A stretch of DNA of 64,000 nucleotides from UBA964 sp031382085 (lineage in GTDB: Bacteria > Pseudomonadota > Gammaproteobacteria > Steroidobacterales > Steroidobacteraceae). The position numbers were made by a program, and so were the translations under genes. The stretch is from NCBI GenBank assembly GCA_031382085.1, contig JANMYM010000082.1:62001-126000 (forward strand). Direction: 5' to 3'. Numbering within the stretch: the stretch's first letter is position 1; every line of letters begins with the position of its first letter. Below, in pieces: positions 17,323-25,542 of the stretch. A model generated the notes under the pieces. The model was given only the letters and a program-made list of their open reading frames with translations, did not search any database and had not been told where the DNA came from.

Positions 17323-18690
17323 CTAGAGCGCGCCGGGCGGCTTGGCGCCCGGGCCATAAAGAAAGTCATCGATGACCTTGTGGAAATGGCGGATGCGCAG
17401 CTCCTGCGACCCCAGCCACAAACCGCGGAAGCCCCTGGAATGCATGCCGGCCTGGACCCCGGGCAGATTGGCGGCGTCCTGATCGAGCACCAGGCCGATG
17501 GACTTTTCGCCGTACCTGAAGTGCTGGTGCGGCGCGCGTTTCGGCCACTCCGCACCTTCGGGAACGATTTCATAGGCCAGGATGTCGTAGAACATCCGGT
17601 CCGGGTCGGTGGGGTGCGGTCGCTGGCGAAACACCCAGAAATCATCGGCATGCACGTTCAGTGACAGGTTCGGGAATATCAGGTAGTGATAATCATCTGT
17701 TAGCTGATCATCGTTCAATCGCGAGTAGTCCTTGCCCTGGCTCTTGCCGTGCTGGCGTTTCCAGAGTTGCACGTCGCGACGGATATCGGCGATGCGGCCA
17801 TCGTAATCCGCCGGATCCATGCCGGCGCCCTTCATGATGACCTTGATGGGCTCCGGAATCACCGGTGGAGTGCGTACGCGTGGACTGACGGTCGCAAACG
17901 GAATCAGGTAGCGGCTGTGGCGTTCATAACAGTCGATCTGGATGTCGAGGTCATGCAGGTACCACAGCAACTGTGGATGAATACCATGCACGTGGTAGCT
18001 CTCGTTGAACGCGTCCACCGAGGTCTTCCAGTTGCAGTGCCACTCGACCGTAATATCGCGCGTCTGCACCATGGATGCAAAGCGGTACGGATCCAGATGC
18101 GCCGCGAGCGGCGCCAGGTAATCTAACAAAGGTCCGGGCCTGTCGTGCAGCGTGAACCAGACAAAGCCGCCCCAGGTGTCGACATGCACGGGCGTCAGCG
18201 CATAGCCGGGCGAGCCCTGCGGAAATGTGTCGAGATCCGGGATGCGGTGAAATTCGCCGTCGAGCCGGTATTCCCAGTGATGGTATCGGCACTTGAAGGT
18301 CTTGCTGTCGCTGGCCTTGAAGAAACCGCAGTCGGACAGGCGATTGCCGCGATGCTGGCATACGTTGTAGAAGCCACGCACGCTGCCATCTGCCTGCCGC
18401 ACCAGCAGGATCGACTCGCGGCCAATGTCGGTCGCGATGAAATCACCGGGTTCTGGCATGTCGGCTTCGCGCCCGCCCAGCAACCAGACCTTGCTCCAGA
18501 TCTTGTCCCACTCGAGGCGCATGAAATCCACGTCGGTGTAGCGGCGTTGATCGATGACGCCACCCGCGAGCTTGGGATCCGGCGCTTTTTCGGTCGGTGT
18601 GCCGCCCGGCGTGATCGTAGTGGCGCGCGCAACCGGCCGCGAGGGCGGGGCGCTGGAGCGTTGCAGAAATTCCGGATCGCGCTTGCTCAT
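17323..18690 (-). CDS. Rieske non-heme iron oxygenase, alpha subunit (second)
   Basis: 455 residues. Rieske ligands Cys111/His113 (CQHRGN) and Cys134/His137 (CRYHHW). The iron site region is NWKTSVDAFNESYHVHGIHP. It has an N-terminal extension of about 45 residues without domain signature and is longer and only distantly related to the oxygenase at 2004-3221, so the island carries two different hydroxylation steps. It overlaps the ThuA-like gene by 4 bp. Electron transfer probably uses the Rieske ferredoxin at 9476-9805. No beta subunit is present. Confidence 0.92.
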   Translation of the reverse strand: MSKRDPEFLQRSSAPPSRPVARATTITPGGTPTEKAPDPKLAGGVIDQRRYTDVDFMRLEWDKIWSKVWLLGGREADMPEPGDFIATDIGRESILLVRQADGSVRGFYNVCQHRGNRLSDCGFFKASDSKTFKCRYHHWEYRLDGEFHRIPDLDTFPQGSPGYALTPVHVDTWGGFVWFTLHDRPGPLLDYLAPLAAHLDPYRFASMVQTRDITVEWHCNWKTSVDAFNESYHVHGIHPQLLWYLHDLDIQIDCYERHSRYLIPFATVSPRVRTPPVIPEPIKVIMKGAGMDPADYDGRIADIRRDVQLWKRQHGKSQGKDYSRLNDDQLTDDYHYLIFPNLSLNVHADDFWVFRQRPHPTDPDRMFYDILAYEIVPEGAEWPKRAPHQHFRYGEKSIGLVLDQDAANLPGVQAGMHSRGFRGLWLGSQELRIRHFHKVIDDFLYGPGAKPPGAL

Positions 18691-19436
18691 AGTTTTGCGG
18701 CCCAGTGTATCCCGCGGCGCAGAATTTCATGAAATACCGGCAACTTCCAGGCGCCACGCTCGACTTGCGGGTATTCAGGCATCAGGGGCTGCATGTCGTA
18801 GGGTCCGCGGCAATGGCCGAGCGTGCAGTAAAGCACCTCGCCATTGCCATGCCGGCGCGTGTAGAGCACGAGCTGGCGGTCGCCGCGCGACCAGTCAGTT
18901 TCGGTGAAGCCGGGCGCCGCACCGGCATAGCGCGTGTGCAACAGCGCGTGGTTGTCACCGTGGTACTCGCACAGATACAGCTCGTCATCGGCATCGAAAG
19001 CCTGCAGTCCATGCACCAGCGGATGCTCCGGATCGCTGATCTCGACGCGATACGGTTCAATGGCCGGATGTGCGATGAACTGACTGCCTAACATGCGCAT
19101 GAAATCCGGCGCCGAGCGCGGTGCATCCCAGGCTTTGTGCTCGCGCGCCCATTGCAGGACCGAATTCGTGCCATGCAGCGCGAACCAGCGGCCGCCGCGA
19201 TCCAGGAATCGCTGCAATGCGGACTGGCCGTCGGCGTCCGGCAGTACGTTGCAGGTGTAGGTGATCAGCATGTCGGCGTCATCGAGGGCCGCGCTGTCAC
19301 CGTAGTCCGCGACCACGCGCACCCGCAGGCGGCTGTGCTCGGCCAACAGTTTCAGCAGTTCGAGGCGCGCGTAATCGAAGTCGTGATACTTGCCGCCGCA
19401 CACCAGCAGAACATTGACGCGAGGAGCCAGTGCCAT
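18687..19436 (-). CDS. ThuA-like (trehalose-utilisation family) protein
   Basis: 249 residues resembling the ThuA/DUF1080-associated class I glutamine-amidotransferase-like fold: RVNVLLVCGGKYHDFDYARLE at the start, DDADMLITYTCNVLPD, FLDRGGRWFALHGTNSVL, and the PLVHGLQAFDADDELYLCE region seen in the family. Biochemical function in the family is poorly known; members act in sugar and hydroxy-compound catabolism. Second gene of the operon beginning with the SDR at 20204. Its presence among oxygenase and PQQ-dehydrogenase genes is notable. Confidence 0.8.
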   Translation of the reverse strand: MALAPRVNVLLVCGGKYHDFDYARLELLKLLAEHSRLRVRVVADYGDSAALDDADMLITYTCNVLPDADGQSALQRFLDRGGRWFALHGTNSVLQWAREHKAWDAPRSAPDFMRMLGSQFIAHPAIEPYRVEISDPEHPLVHGLQAFDADDELYLCEYHGDNHALLHTRYAGAAPGFTETDWSRGDRQLVLYTRRHGNGEVLYCTLGHCRGPYDMQPLMPEYPQVERGAWKLPVFHEILRRGIHWAAKL

Positions 19437-19442
19437 CGAAGC

Positions 19443-20204
19443 CTAGAGCTGAACGCGCTTGGTGAAGCCGTTGTCCGCAATGATGTTAGCGCCGGTGATC
19501 AGGCTGGCAGCGGGACTGGCCGTGAACACAACGACGCGGGCGATTTCATCCAACCCGCCCATCCGGCCGTTGGGAAATTGCTTGATAGCCCAGTCGTAGA
19601 ACTTGGCTTGGGTACCCTTGATCACTTCCCAGGCGCCACCTTCGAAAAAGATCGGACCGGGTGAAACCGTATTGACGCGAATGCCCTTGCGGCCGACGAA
19701 CTGCGACAGCTGCTTGCCGTAGGTGATTAGCGCCGCCTTCATGGCGTTGTAAGCCATCGGCGCAGCGAAGGTTTCGACCGCATTGGTCGAGCCGATGATG
19801 ACGATGGAGCCGTTGCCGGATTTTTCCAGGTAGGGCATCAGCGTTTCACAGCCACGCACCGTATGCAGCACGTCAATTTCGAAATTGCGCTGCCAGTTTT
19901 TCTCGCTGTCCATGCCGCCGCCGGCGCTCACGCCCGGGATGAAAATGTCGCAGCCGCCGAGCGCGTCGGCCGTTTTCGTGAGCCAGGCCTTGTACGCTTC
20001 GCCGTCACGAACATTCACCGGGTCACCGACGCAGTTGACACCCTTGCCGCGAATCGCCTTGACCGCTTCTTCGACCTCCTCCGGCGAGCGGGCGCACAGC
20101 CCGATATCCGCGCCTTCAGTCGCCAGCAGTTCTGCGACGGCCCGGCCGATGCCCTTGGTGGCACCGGTGATGATGACTTTCTTGCCGCGCAGTCCGAGGT
20201 CCAT
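19443..20204 (-). CDS. Short-chain dehydrogenase/reductase 1
   Basis: 253 residues of classical SDR fold. The cofactor motif is TGATKGIGRAVA near the N-terminus, the catalytic Ser region is IVIIGSTNAVE, and the catalytic pair is in AYNAMKAALITYGKQL (YxxMK). VRVNTVSPGPI follows. It oxidises or reduces a hydroxyl/keto group with NAD(P). First gene of the seven-gene operon SDR, ThuA, Rieske, E1alpha, E1beta, E2, PQQ dehydrogenase. Operator copy 4 lies 54 bp upstream of its start codon. Confidence 0.92.
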   Translation of the reverse strand: MDLGLRGKKVIITGATKGIGRAVAELLATEGADIGLCARSPEEVEEAVKAIRGKGVNCVGDPVNVRDGEAYKAWLTKTADALGGCDIFIPGVSAGGGMDSEKNWQRNFEIDVLHTVRGCETLMPYLEKSGNGSIVIIGSTNAVETFAAPMAYNAMKAALITYGKQLSQFVGRKGIRVNTVSPGPIFFEGGAWEVIKGTQAKFYDWAIKQFPNGRMGGLDEIARVVVFTASPAASLITGANIIADNGFTKRVQL

Positions 20205-20257
20205 GCCCGCTACTCCTGTTTTTGCAGCTGAAAATTATACAGCCGCGGTTCAAATAC

Positions 20258-20275
20258 AAACAGTCATGACTGTTT
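20258..20275. promoter_or_regulatory. Palindromic operator, copy 4 (perfect palindrome; seven-gene operon promoter)
   Basis: AAACAGTCATGACTGTTT is an exact 18-bp palindrome, the best copy of the set. It stands upstream of SDR 1 and therefore of the whole SDR-to-PQQ-dehydrogenase operon. The T-tract (8 Ts) and an ACTGT word follow it, as in the other copies. Confidence 0.8.
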
Positions 20276-20278
20276 TTT

Positions 20279-21037
20279 TTACTGTACTGTCAGGGCGTTG
20301 TCGATCAGGATCTCGGTGCCGTTAACATGCCGGGATTCGTCCGACGCCAAATACACCACCAGGTTCGCGACGTCCTCCGGCTTGCCGAGCCCGCCCGGCA
20401 GCTGCTCGTAGGCGCTCATCTCCATGCCCAGCTGCTTCGAGGCACTCGCGACCATCGGCGTTTCGATCGCGCCCGCGTGGATCGAATTGCAGCGGACGTT
20501 GTACTTGTTCATCTGGCAGTGAACCGCGATGGCCTTGGTCATGGAGCGCACCGCGCCCTTGGCGGCGCTGTAGGCATAAAACACCGGGTAGCCGAGGTGC
20601 GTCGCCGTCGAGCACATATTGATGATGGCGCCGCCACCGGAGTCTTTGATCAGCGGTATGCCGTACTTGCAGGCCAGGAACACGCTTTCGGTCATGACGC
20701 TCAGGTGCCGGCGAAATTGCTCCAGCGTGGTATTTTCCGGGTCACCGATCTGCACCATGCCGGCATTGTTAACGAGCACGTGCAAGCCGCCAAAATGGGA
20801 CTTCGTCGCCGCATAGACTTCCTGCCAGCGGGACTCGCTGGACACATCCTGGGCCATGAAGCGTGCACAACCGGGGTGCATTTTGTTCAAAGCCGCCTCC
20901 AGTTCGCGACCACCGGCTTCATTGATATCCGTGATCATGACGCGCGCGCCTTCCTGGGTGAGTGCAATAGCATCCGCCTTGCCCAGTCCCGATGCAGCGC
21001 CTGTCACCATTGCCACTTTGCCTGTCAGCCGACCCAT
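20279..21037 (-). CDS. Short-chain dehydrogenase/reductase 2
   Basis: 252 residues from ATG at 21037 (MGRLTGKVAMVTGAASGLG). The cofactor motif is TGAASGLGKADA, NNAGMV is present, and catalytic Tyr/Lys are in YAYSAAKGAVRSMTKA. The C-terminus is the usual LASDESRHVNGTEILIDNALTVQ. An in-frame upstream ATG at 21082 exists, but the extra 15 residues precede the conserved family start and a GAGGGC Shine-Dalgarno-like site fits the shorter form. It sits between operator copy 4 and the TetR gene; it ends 3 bp before the copy-4 region. Confidence 0.92.
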   Translation of the reverse strand: MGRLTGKVAMVTGAASGLGKADAIALTQEGARVMITDINEAGGRELEAALNKMHPGCARFMAQDVSSESRWQEVYAATKSHFGGLHVLVNNAGMVQIGDPENTTLEQFRRHLSVMTESVFLACKYGIPLIKDSGGGAIINMCSTATHLGYPVFYAYSAAKGAVRSMTKAIAVHCQMNKYNVRCNSIHAGAIETPMVASASKQLGMEMSAYEQLPGGLGKPEDVANLVVYLASDESRHVNGTEILIDNALTVQ

Positions 21038-21090
21038 ATTGATGCCCTCGGACCTATGCCATTCTGGCGGTATGAAAACCAAGGCAAGTT

Positions 21091-21098
21091 AACAGTCA
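21091..21098. promoter_or_regulatory. Possible operator half-site between SDR 2 and the TetR gene
   Basis: AACAGTCA matches the left arm of the copy-4 palindrome, but the right arm is degenerate. It lies in the 142-bp divergent space between SDR 2 and the TetR regulator, where an autoregulatory site would be expected. A single 8-base match is weak evidence on its own. Confidence 0.3.
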
Positions 21099-21179
21099 CG
21101 CTCGCTGGTTTCAATCAGCTTTGACTTTTTCCGACAGCGCCGACATCCTGTCCGGCGACAGGGAAACTCGGGGACCCGC

Positions 21180-21827
21180 ATGGCGAATCAGGTGGATACC
21201 AATGGCAGTGGCTTGGCAGACAAAGAGCCGCGTGGCTGGCAGGCGCAGAAAAGCGCCTCGACCCGCAGGCTGATCATCGAGTCGGCGATCAAGTGCTTTG
21301 TCGACCTCGGTTACTCCCGCACCACAACCACGGAAATCGCCAAACGAGCCGGGCTGTCGCGCGGCGCGATGCTGCACCATTTTCCTTCCAAGGTCGAAAT
21401 TGTGAAGGCTGCGGTCGATTACCTGCATGCGAAACGCCTGCGTGCTTTTGCCAAGTCCATGGCGAAGACGCCGCAGGACGGCGACCAGGTGCAGCAGGGC
21501 GTCGAAAACTACTGGGCCCACGTCAAGCACCCGCTGTTCGTCGCTTTTTTCGAACTCGCCGTCGCCGCACGCACCGATCGTGAACTGGCGCAGATCCTGC
21601 GCCCGGCGCAGGAGGCGTTTGAAGAGGAGTGGCAAAAAGCCTGTCTCGATATTTTTCCGCAGTGGCGCGGCAAGGGGCAGCGATTCGATCTGGCCTTTGA
21701 TTTGTCGCGCTATGTGCTCGAGGGGATGGCTATCAGCTTTCTGACCCACAAGGAAACTGAGCGCGACCAGCGCGTGGTCAGGTTTCTGAGCGAGAAGCTA
21801 CGCGAGCTTGTTGCGCAGCCTCGTTAG
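21180..21827 (+). CDS. TetR/AcrR-family transcriptional regulator
   Basis: 215 residues. The N-terminal helix-turn-helix is canonical: TRRLIIESAIKCFVDLGYSR, TTTTEIAKRAGLSRGAMLHH and FPSKVEIVKAAVDYL. The C-terminal helical ligand domain (WAHVKHPLFVAFFELAVAARTD) is of the AefR-like/KstR-unrelated type. It sits at the end of the catabolic island next to SDR 2, and four copies of an 18-bp palindrome occur in front of the island's operons, so it is the natural candidate for their repressor with a pathway CoA ester or substrate as inducer. That assignment is inferred. Confidence 0.92.
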   Translation: MANQVDTNGSGLADKEPRGWQAQKSASTRRLIIESAIKCFVDLGYSRTTTTEIAKRAGLSRGAMLHHFPSKVEIVKAAVDYLHAKRLRAFAKSMAKTPQDGDQVQQGVENYWAHVKHPLFVAFFELAVAARTDRELAQILRPAQEAFEEEWQKACLDIFPQWRGKGQRFDLAFDLSRYVLEGMAISFLTHKETERDQRVVRFLSEKLRELVAQPR

Positions 21828-21841
21828 CCATCCGGGTTCAA

Positions 21842-22375
21842 ATGACTATCTTGCCCACCGACCGCGAACTGTTTCAGCAGGCCTGGGTGGTCCGCGACCT
21901 CGAGGCTGCCGCGCGTCGCTGGTCCGATATCTGTGGTATCGGACCTTTCTTTGTGGCGAATTACACTGCGAACCGTTTTACCGACGTCGAGTACCGGGGG
22001 CAACCCGCCGAACTCGCGATGCGCACCGCGATCTGTTATGCCGGCAACGTCCAGGTGGAGTTGATTGAACCGGCGATGGACTCGGGTTGCTGTTACCGCG
22101 ACACCGTACCCGTCGGCGCCGAGGGCTTTCATCACATCTGTTTCTGGACGCATAACCTGGATGCGGACATCGCGCACTACACACGCCATGGCGGTGTCGT
22201 TGCTAACAAAGCACGCATCAAGGGCGGGCCGCGATTTGCCTACGTCGATGCGACCAGCACCCTGGGGTGCATGATCGAGCTGCTTGAGCACAGCGAACCC
22301 CTGGCGGCATTGTTCGGCCGTTGGCGCGAGCAGTGTTCAAAATGGCGTGGCGGCGAGTTGATCGTGCGGCTTTAG
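21842..22375 (+). CDS. VOC (glyoxalase/bleomycin-resistance fold) family protein
   Basis: 177 residues. The N-terminal QQAWVVRDLEAAARRWSDIC and the GFHHICFWTHNLDADIAHYT repeat are the paired beta-alpha-beta-beta-beta modules of the vicinal oxygen chelate fold. Metal-ligand-like His and Glu residues occur in HHICFW and GCMIELLEH. The family includes epimerases, isomerases and extradiol dioxygenases. It starts 14 bp after the TetR gene and is probably co-transcribed with it, which suggests an enzyme of the same pathway. The stop TAG overlaps the TAA of the convergent kinase gene. Confidence 0.8.
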   Translation: MTILPTDRELFQQAWVVRDLEAAARRWSDICGIGPFFVANYTANRFTDVEYRGQPAELAMRTAICYAGNVQVELIEPAMDSGCCYRDTVPVGAEGFHHICFWTHNLDADIAHYTRHGGVVANKARIKGGPRFAYVDATSTLGCMIELLEHSEPLAALFGRWREQCSKWRGGELIVRL

Positions 22376-23955
22376 TCCGCCAGCGCCAATCGCACCCGTA
22401 CGCGACAGCCTGTGCCAGGCGCGCTGTCGATCTCGAAGCTGCCGCCTTCGAACTGCACCTGGTCCCGAATGCTGGCAAGGCCGAAGCCCTTGGCGTCGGG
22501 TTGCTCGAGCATCCGCGGGTCGAAACCCTGGCCGGCGTCGCGCACGTCGATCTCGACATTGCCGCGGTGCTCGCGCACCGTCACCGTTGCACTGCTGGCG
22601 CCGGAGTGTTTGGCGACGTTCAGCAATAGCTCGTGCACCACACGCATCGCGATCGCGACGCGCGCCGCTGCGACCGATTGCGGCAGGTTTTGCGCATCGA
22701 AGCTGACCTTGAGTCCATGTCTTGTGCGCATGCGATCAATGGTTTGATCGAGTGCCGCGCGCAGACCCTGCGTGCCGAGGGATTCAAGTGTCAGGTCGTC
22801 GGCGACGCTGCGGACGCTCTGGCGCATGTGGACGACCAGCTGACTGCACTCGCGCAGAGATTCAGATGTCGATGCGTCGTTCGTCATGGCGGGGGCGTCG
22901 TGCAGCATGTCTTCAATGCGCGCAAGTGCACCGTCGACGCCATTGCGCAGCTCGACCGCGAACCGTTGACGAGCAGACAGCTGCTTGGCTGCCACTTGCC
23001 GCGATACATCGAGCAGCCGTCGATTGAGCGCACGACGTTCGTTGAGTGCAATGCTCAGCATCATCGTCGTTACCAGCAGCATCGCCAGGAACAGCTGCAG
23101 CGGCAAGATTGCTTCCGGGTACAGCTGCGCGCCGGGAGTCAAGGGCGACGGTTTGGTGTGATTCGCAAGGAATGCCATATAAAGCGTAAGCGAGCCCGTC
23201 AGGGTTACGACAGTACTCGGGTGGTAGCGCGTCGCCACCCACAGCGTGATCGGAAAGAGCAGGTACGGCAGATGAAAATCCGGGGCGAAGGCCTCACCAG
23301 CAAACGCCAACTCGGTTACCGCAACAGCGACCAGGGTCAAAGCCGCCAGCTCAGGGCGCGATCCAGGGCTTTCGGCTGCGGGGCTCTCAACGCGAATCCA
23401 CCAGATCAGCAGCGGTGTGCCCGCAGCGAGTACGCCCAGCAAGTCGGTGATGTACCAATTCCACAGGGTCGGCAACCACGGCACATCAGATGCCGCGCGG
23501 AGCCAGGCTGTTCCGGCGGTGGCATCCAGCAGCAAAATGCCGAGGATGGACGCGAGCATGAGCATGGCCGTCTTGGTATCAGGCGGGACAATTCCGACCA
23601 GGCGGCGCCAGGCGACTGCGACAAGTATCGCGGCCGTCGTGCCGATGGCCACGTACGGAAATTCCAGCAGCGCTTCCTGGGTGGTCGCGTACTCGGAGCG
23701 GAATTGTCCGATGTTTGCCGCGCCCTCGACCAGCACCGCGGCCGTTACCATTGCGATCCATCGCGACGTTGGCGTAATAATCAGGAACGCCGCCAGCACA
23801 CCCAGGCCCGGCCATACGCCGGAGTAACTGCCCCTGGGTTCCGCGATGATTTGCCCGAACGCGACCGTCAGTGCATGGATGGCGCCATAGAGCAGCATTG
23901 CACGGCCGTTGCCGGCGCTGATTTGATCGACCAGGCGGCGGTAGCAGCCGGGCAT
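22372..23955 (-). CDS. MASE1-domain sensor kinase-like protein lacking the phospho-acceptor histidine
   Basis: 527 residues. About 300 residues of hydrophobic helices (MASE1-type integral membrane sensor: YSGVWPGLGVLAAFLIITPTSRWIAM and following), then a HisKA_3-like dimerisation helix and an intact HATPase_c domain (N box ELLLNVAKHS, G1 DAGQGFD, G2 GFGLASIRDQV). Where the neighbouring kinase has QLHDGVGQ this one has ELRNGVDG: His is replaced by Arg and Asp by Asn. It probably cannot autophosphorylate at the normal position but could still bind ATP and act on a partner. Its ATG directly follows the stop of the upstream kinase gene, so both are co-translated. Confidence 0.88.
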   Translation of the reverse strand: MPGCYRRLVDQISAGNGRAMLLYGAIHALTVAFGQIIAEPRGSYSGVWPGLGVLAAFLIITPTSRWIAMVTAAVLVEGAANIGQFRSEYATTQEALLEFPYVAIGTTAAILVAVAWRRLVGIVPPDTKTAMLMLASILGILLLDATAGTAWLRAASDVPWLPTLWNWYITDLLGVLAAGTPLLIWWIRVESPAAESPGSRPELAALTLVAVAVTELAFAGEAFAPDFHLPYLLFPITLWVATRYHPSTVVTLTGSLTLYMAFLANHTKPSPLTPGAQLYPEAILPLQLFLAMLLVTTMMLSIALNERRALNRRLLDVSRQVAAKQLSARQRFAVELRNGVDGALARIEDMLHDAPAMTNDASTSESLRECSQLVVHMRQSVRSVADDLTLESLGTQGLRAALDQTIDRMRTRHGLKVSFDAQNLPQSVAAARVAIAMRVVHELLLNVAKHSGASSATVTVREHRGNVEIDVRDAGQGFDPRMLEQPDAKGFGLASIRDQVQFEGGSFEIDSAPGTGCRVRVRLALAD

Positions 23956-25542
23956 CTAGGCCGCCAGAGGAGGAAGAGTCACGCGGACCTGGCACCCGTG
24001 GCCTGGCGATGAGGCTAAAGCGATTGTTCCGCTAACAAGTTCGACCTGGCTCTTGAGGCTGAACAGACCCGGCATGCCGCTTATATAGCTGCTTTGCCAG
24101 CTCCCCGCATCCCAGCCGACACCCTGGTCCCGCACCTCCAGTTCGATAATGCCATTGGTCTCGTGCAAGGACAGCTCTGCCTGGCTGACCTGCGCATGCC
24201 GCGTCACGTTGCCGAGCAGCTCGCGGGCACAGCGATACAACAGCTGCCGCTTTGGCATCGGCAGCGGGTCGATCCTGCCTGATGAACGAAAGCTAACGTG
24301 CAGATTGTCGTGGCTTTGACTGCGCTCGATCAGGCTCTGCAGCGCGCTCACGAGCCCGAGGTCTTTGAGCCCGGGAGGATGCAGTTCGGCCAGCAATCGT
24401 CGCGTGGATTTGTGCGCGTCCAGGGCCAACTGCCGGCAGGCATCGAGTTTGTCTGCGAGCGCGCGATCCAGCCGCGGCGCGTGCAACGCATTGCGTATCG
24501 AGAGCGATAGCGCGGTCAATGTCTGGCCCACGCCATCGTGCAGCTGGATGCCAGCGGCCAGTTGACCGGCGTCTTCCGCGGTGTAGAGTCTCTGGCTGTT
24601 CTGGAGCAGCCGCATTTGTAATTGGCGGTACTCGTGCCGGGTCATCGTGACCAGCAGCGCGGCGGCCAGGATCATGATCAGAAAAATCTGCAGGCCAAGT
24701 GATCCCGCCGCGGCCGAATACTGCCCGAATCCCTGAGCATGCAGCCATGCAATGCTTAAGCAGAGTGGCGCACATATAGCAAAAGTGACTCGCGGCCGGA
24801 ATCGTGCGGCAATCCAGATGAGCGGTGGGAACAGCAGGTAATCAATCGAGATATTTCCAGGGCTGGTCTGGGTCGTAAACACGTAGCCGCTGACACCTGA
24901 CAACGTGAGCAGCGCCACCAGCAGCTCGCGCCGCGAGCCGTCGGAGCGGCCTGCATGGCCGCGCGCATTGATTGCCAGCGCCAGGATGAGCGGCGCAATA
25001 GCGATCGCACCCAGCATTGCGGCAGCCCACGCGGATTGAATCGAAATCCGGTCATCCAGCACCAGGCGCGTGACGATCTCGCGGCGCATGGCGGCGCCGT
25101 AGGTAACCGCGACCAGGAGCACGAACAGTCCCAGGAGAATACCCTCGGTTGGCGGCGACTCGCGCCGCCGCATCCAGATCCGAAATATGCTGCCGCCAAT
25201 GAGCGCTTCGGTGATGGTGGTCAGTGCGAGCAACGCGTCTGCCAGCTCGGTATGATCGACGCCCCACAATCCGCCGCCAATGAGCCGGTTGGTCAGGAAC
25301 TCCGTAACCGCGGCCGTCGCCAACAGCCAGGGCCAGGCGCTGAATACGCTGGAACTCAAGACCGCGCCGAGCAGTCCCTGGGGCATCCACAGTACCGGCT
25401 CTACCGCCCCCATAGGCGTGGTCGCGGCTCCAAGCCACACAAACAGTGCATGCAGCGGTGCATACGCGAGTACCAGCCGCGGCCCGCCTTGCGACAAAAG
25501 CTCAGCCAGTCCCGGGGTGCGACTATCCAACGCGCACCTCAC
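23956..25542 (-). CDS. MASE1-domain NarL-type sensor histidine kinase
   Basis: 528 residues, GTG start. The N-terminal ~300 residues are multiple membrane helices of MASE1 type (FVWLGAATTPMGAVEPVLWM and on). A HisKA_3 domain carries the phospho-acceptor motif AAGIQLHDGVGQTLTAL. HATPase_c has N box RELLGNVTRHA and G1 VRDQGVGWD; the G2 region is GMPGLFSLKSQV. No response regulator gene is present within the window. The GTG start overlaps the TGA stop of a 44-codon gene upstream, and the stop TAG abuts the ATG of the histidine-less paralogue. Confidence 0.9.
   Translation of the reverse strand: MRCALDSRTPGLAELLSQGGPRLVLAYAPLHALFVWLGAATTPMGAVEPVLWMPQGLLGAVLSSSVFSAWPWLLATAAVTEFLTNRLIGGGLWGVDHTELADALLALTTITEALIGGSIFRIWMRRRESPPTEGILLGLFVLLVAVTYGAAMRREIVTRLVLDDRISIQSAWAAAMLGAIAIAPLILALAINARGHAGRSDGSRRELLVALLTLSGVSGYVFTTQTSPGNISIDYLLFPPLIWIAARFRPRVTFAICAPLCLSIAWLHAQGFGQYSAAAGSLGLQIFLIMILAAALLVTMTRHEYRQLQMRLLQNSQRLYTAEDAGQLAAGIQLHDGVGQTLTALSLSIRNALHAPRLDRALADKLDACRQLALDAHKSTRRLLAELHPPGLKDLGLVSALQSLIERSQSHDNLHVSFRSSGRIDPLPMPKRQLLYRCARELLGNVTRHAQVSQAELSLHETNGIIELEVRDQGVGWDAGSWQSSYISGMPGLFSLKSQVELVSGTIALASSPGHGCQVRVTLPPLAA

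Noticed and set aside
22633..24012. Plus-strand open frame of 459 codons
   Set aside because: Antisense to the MASE1 kinase genes with Gln/Arg-rich composition, typical of a shadow frame.
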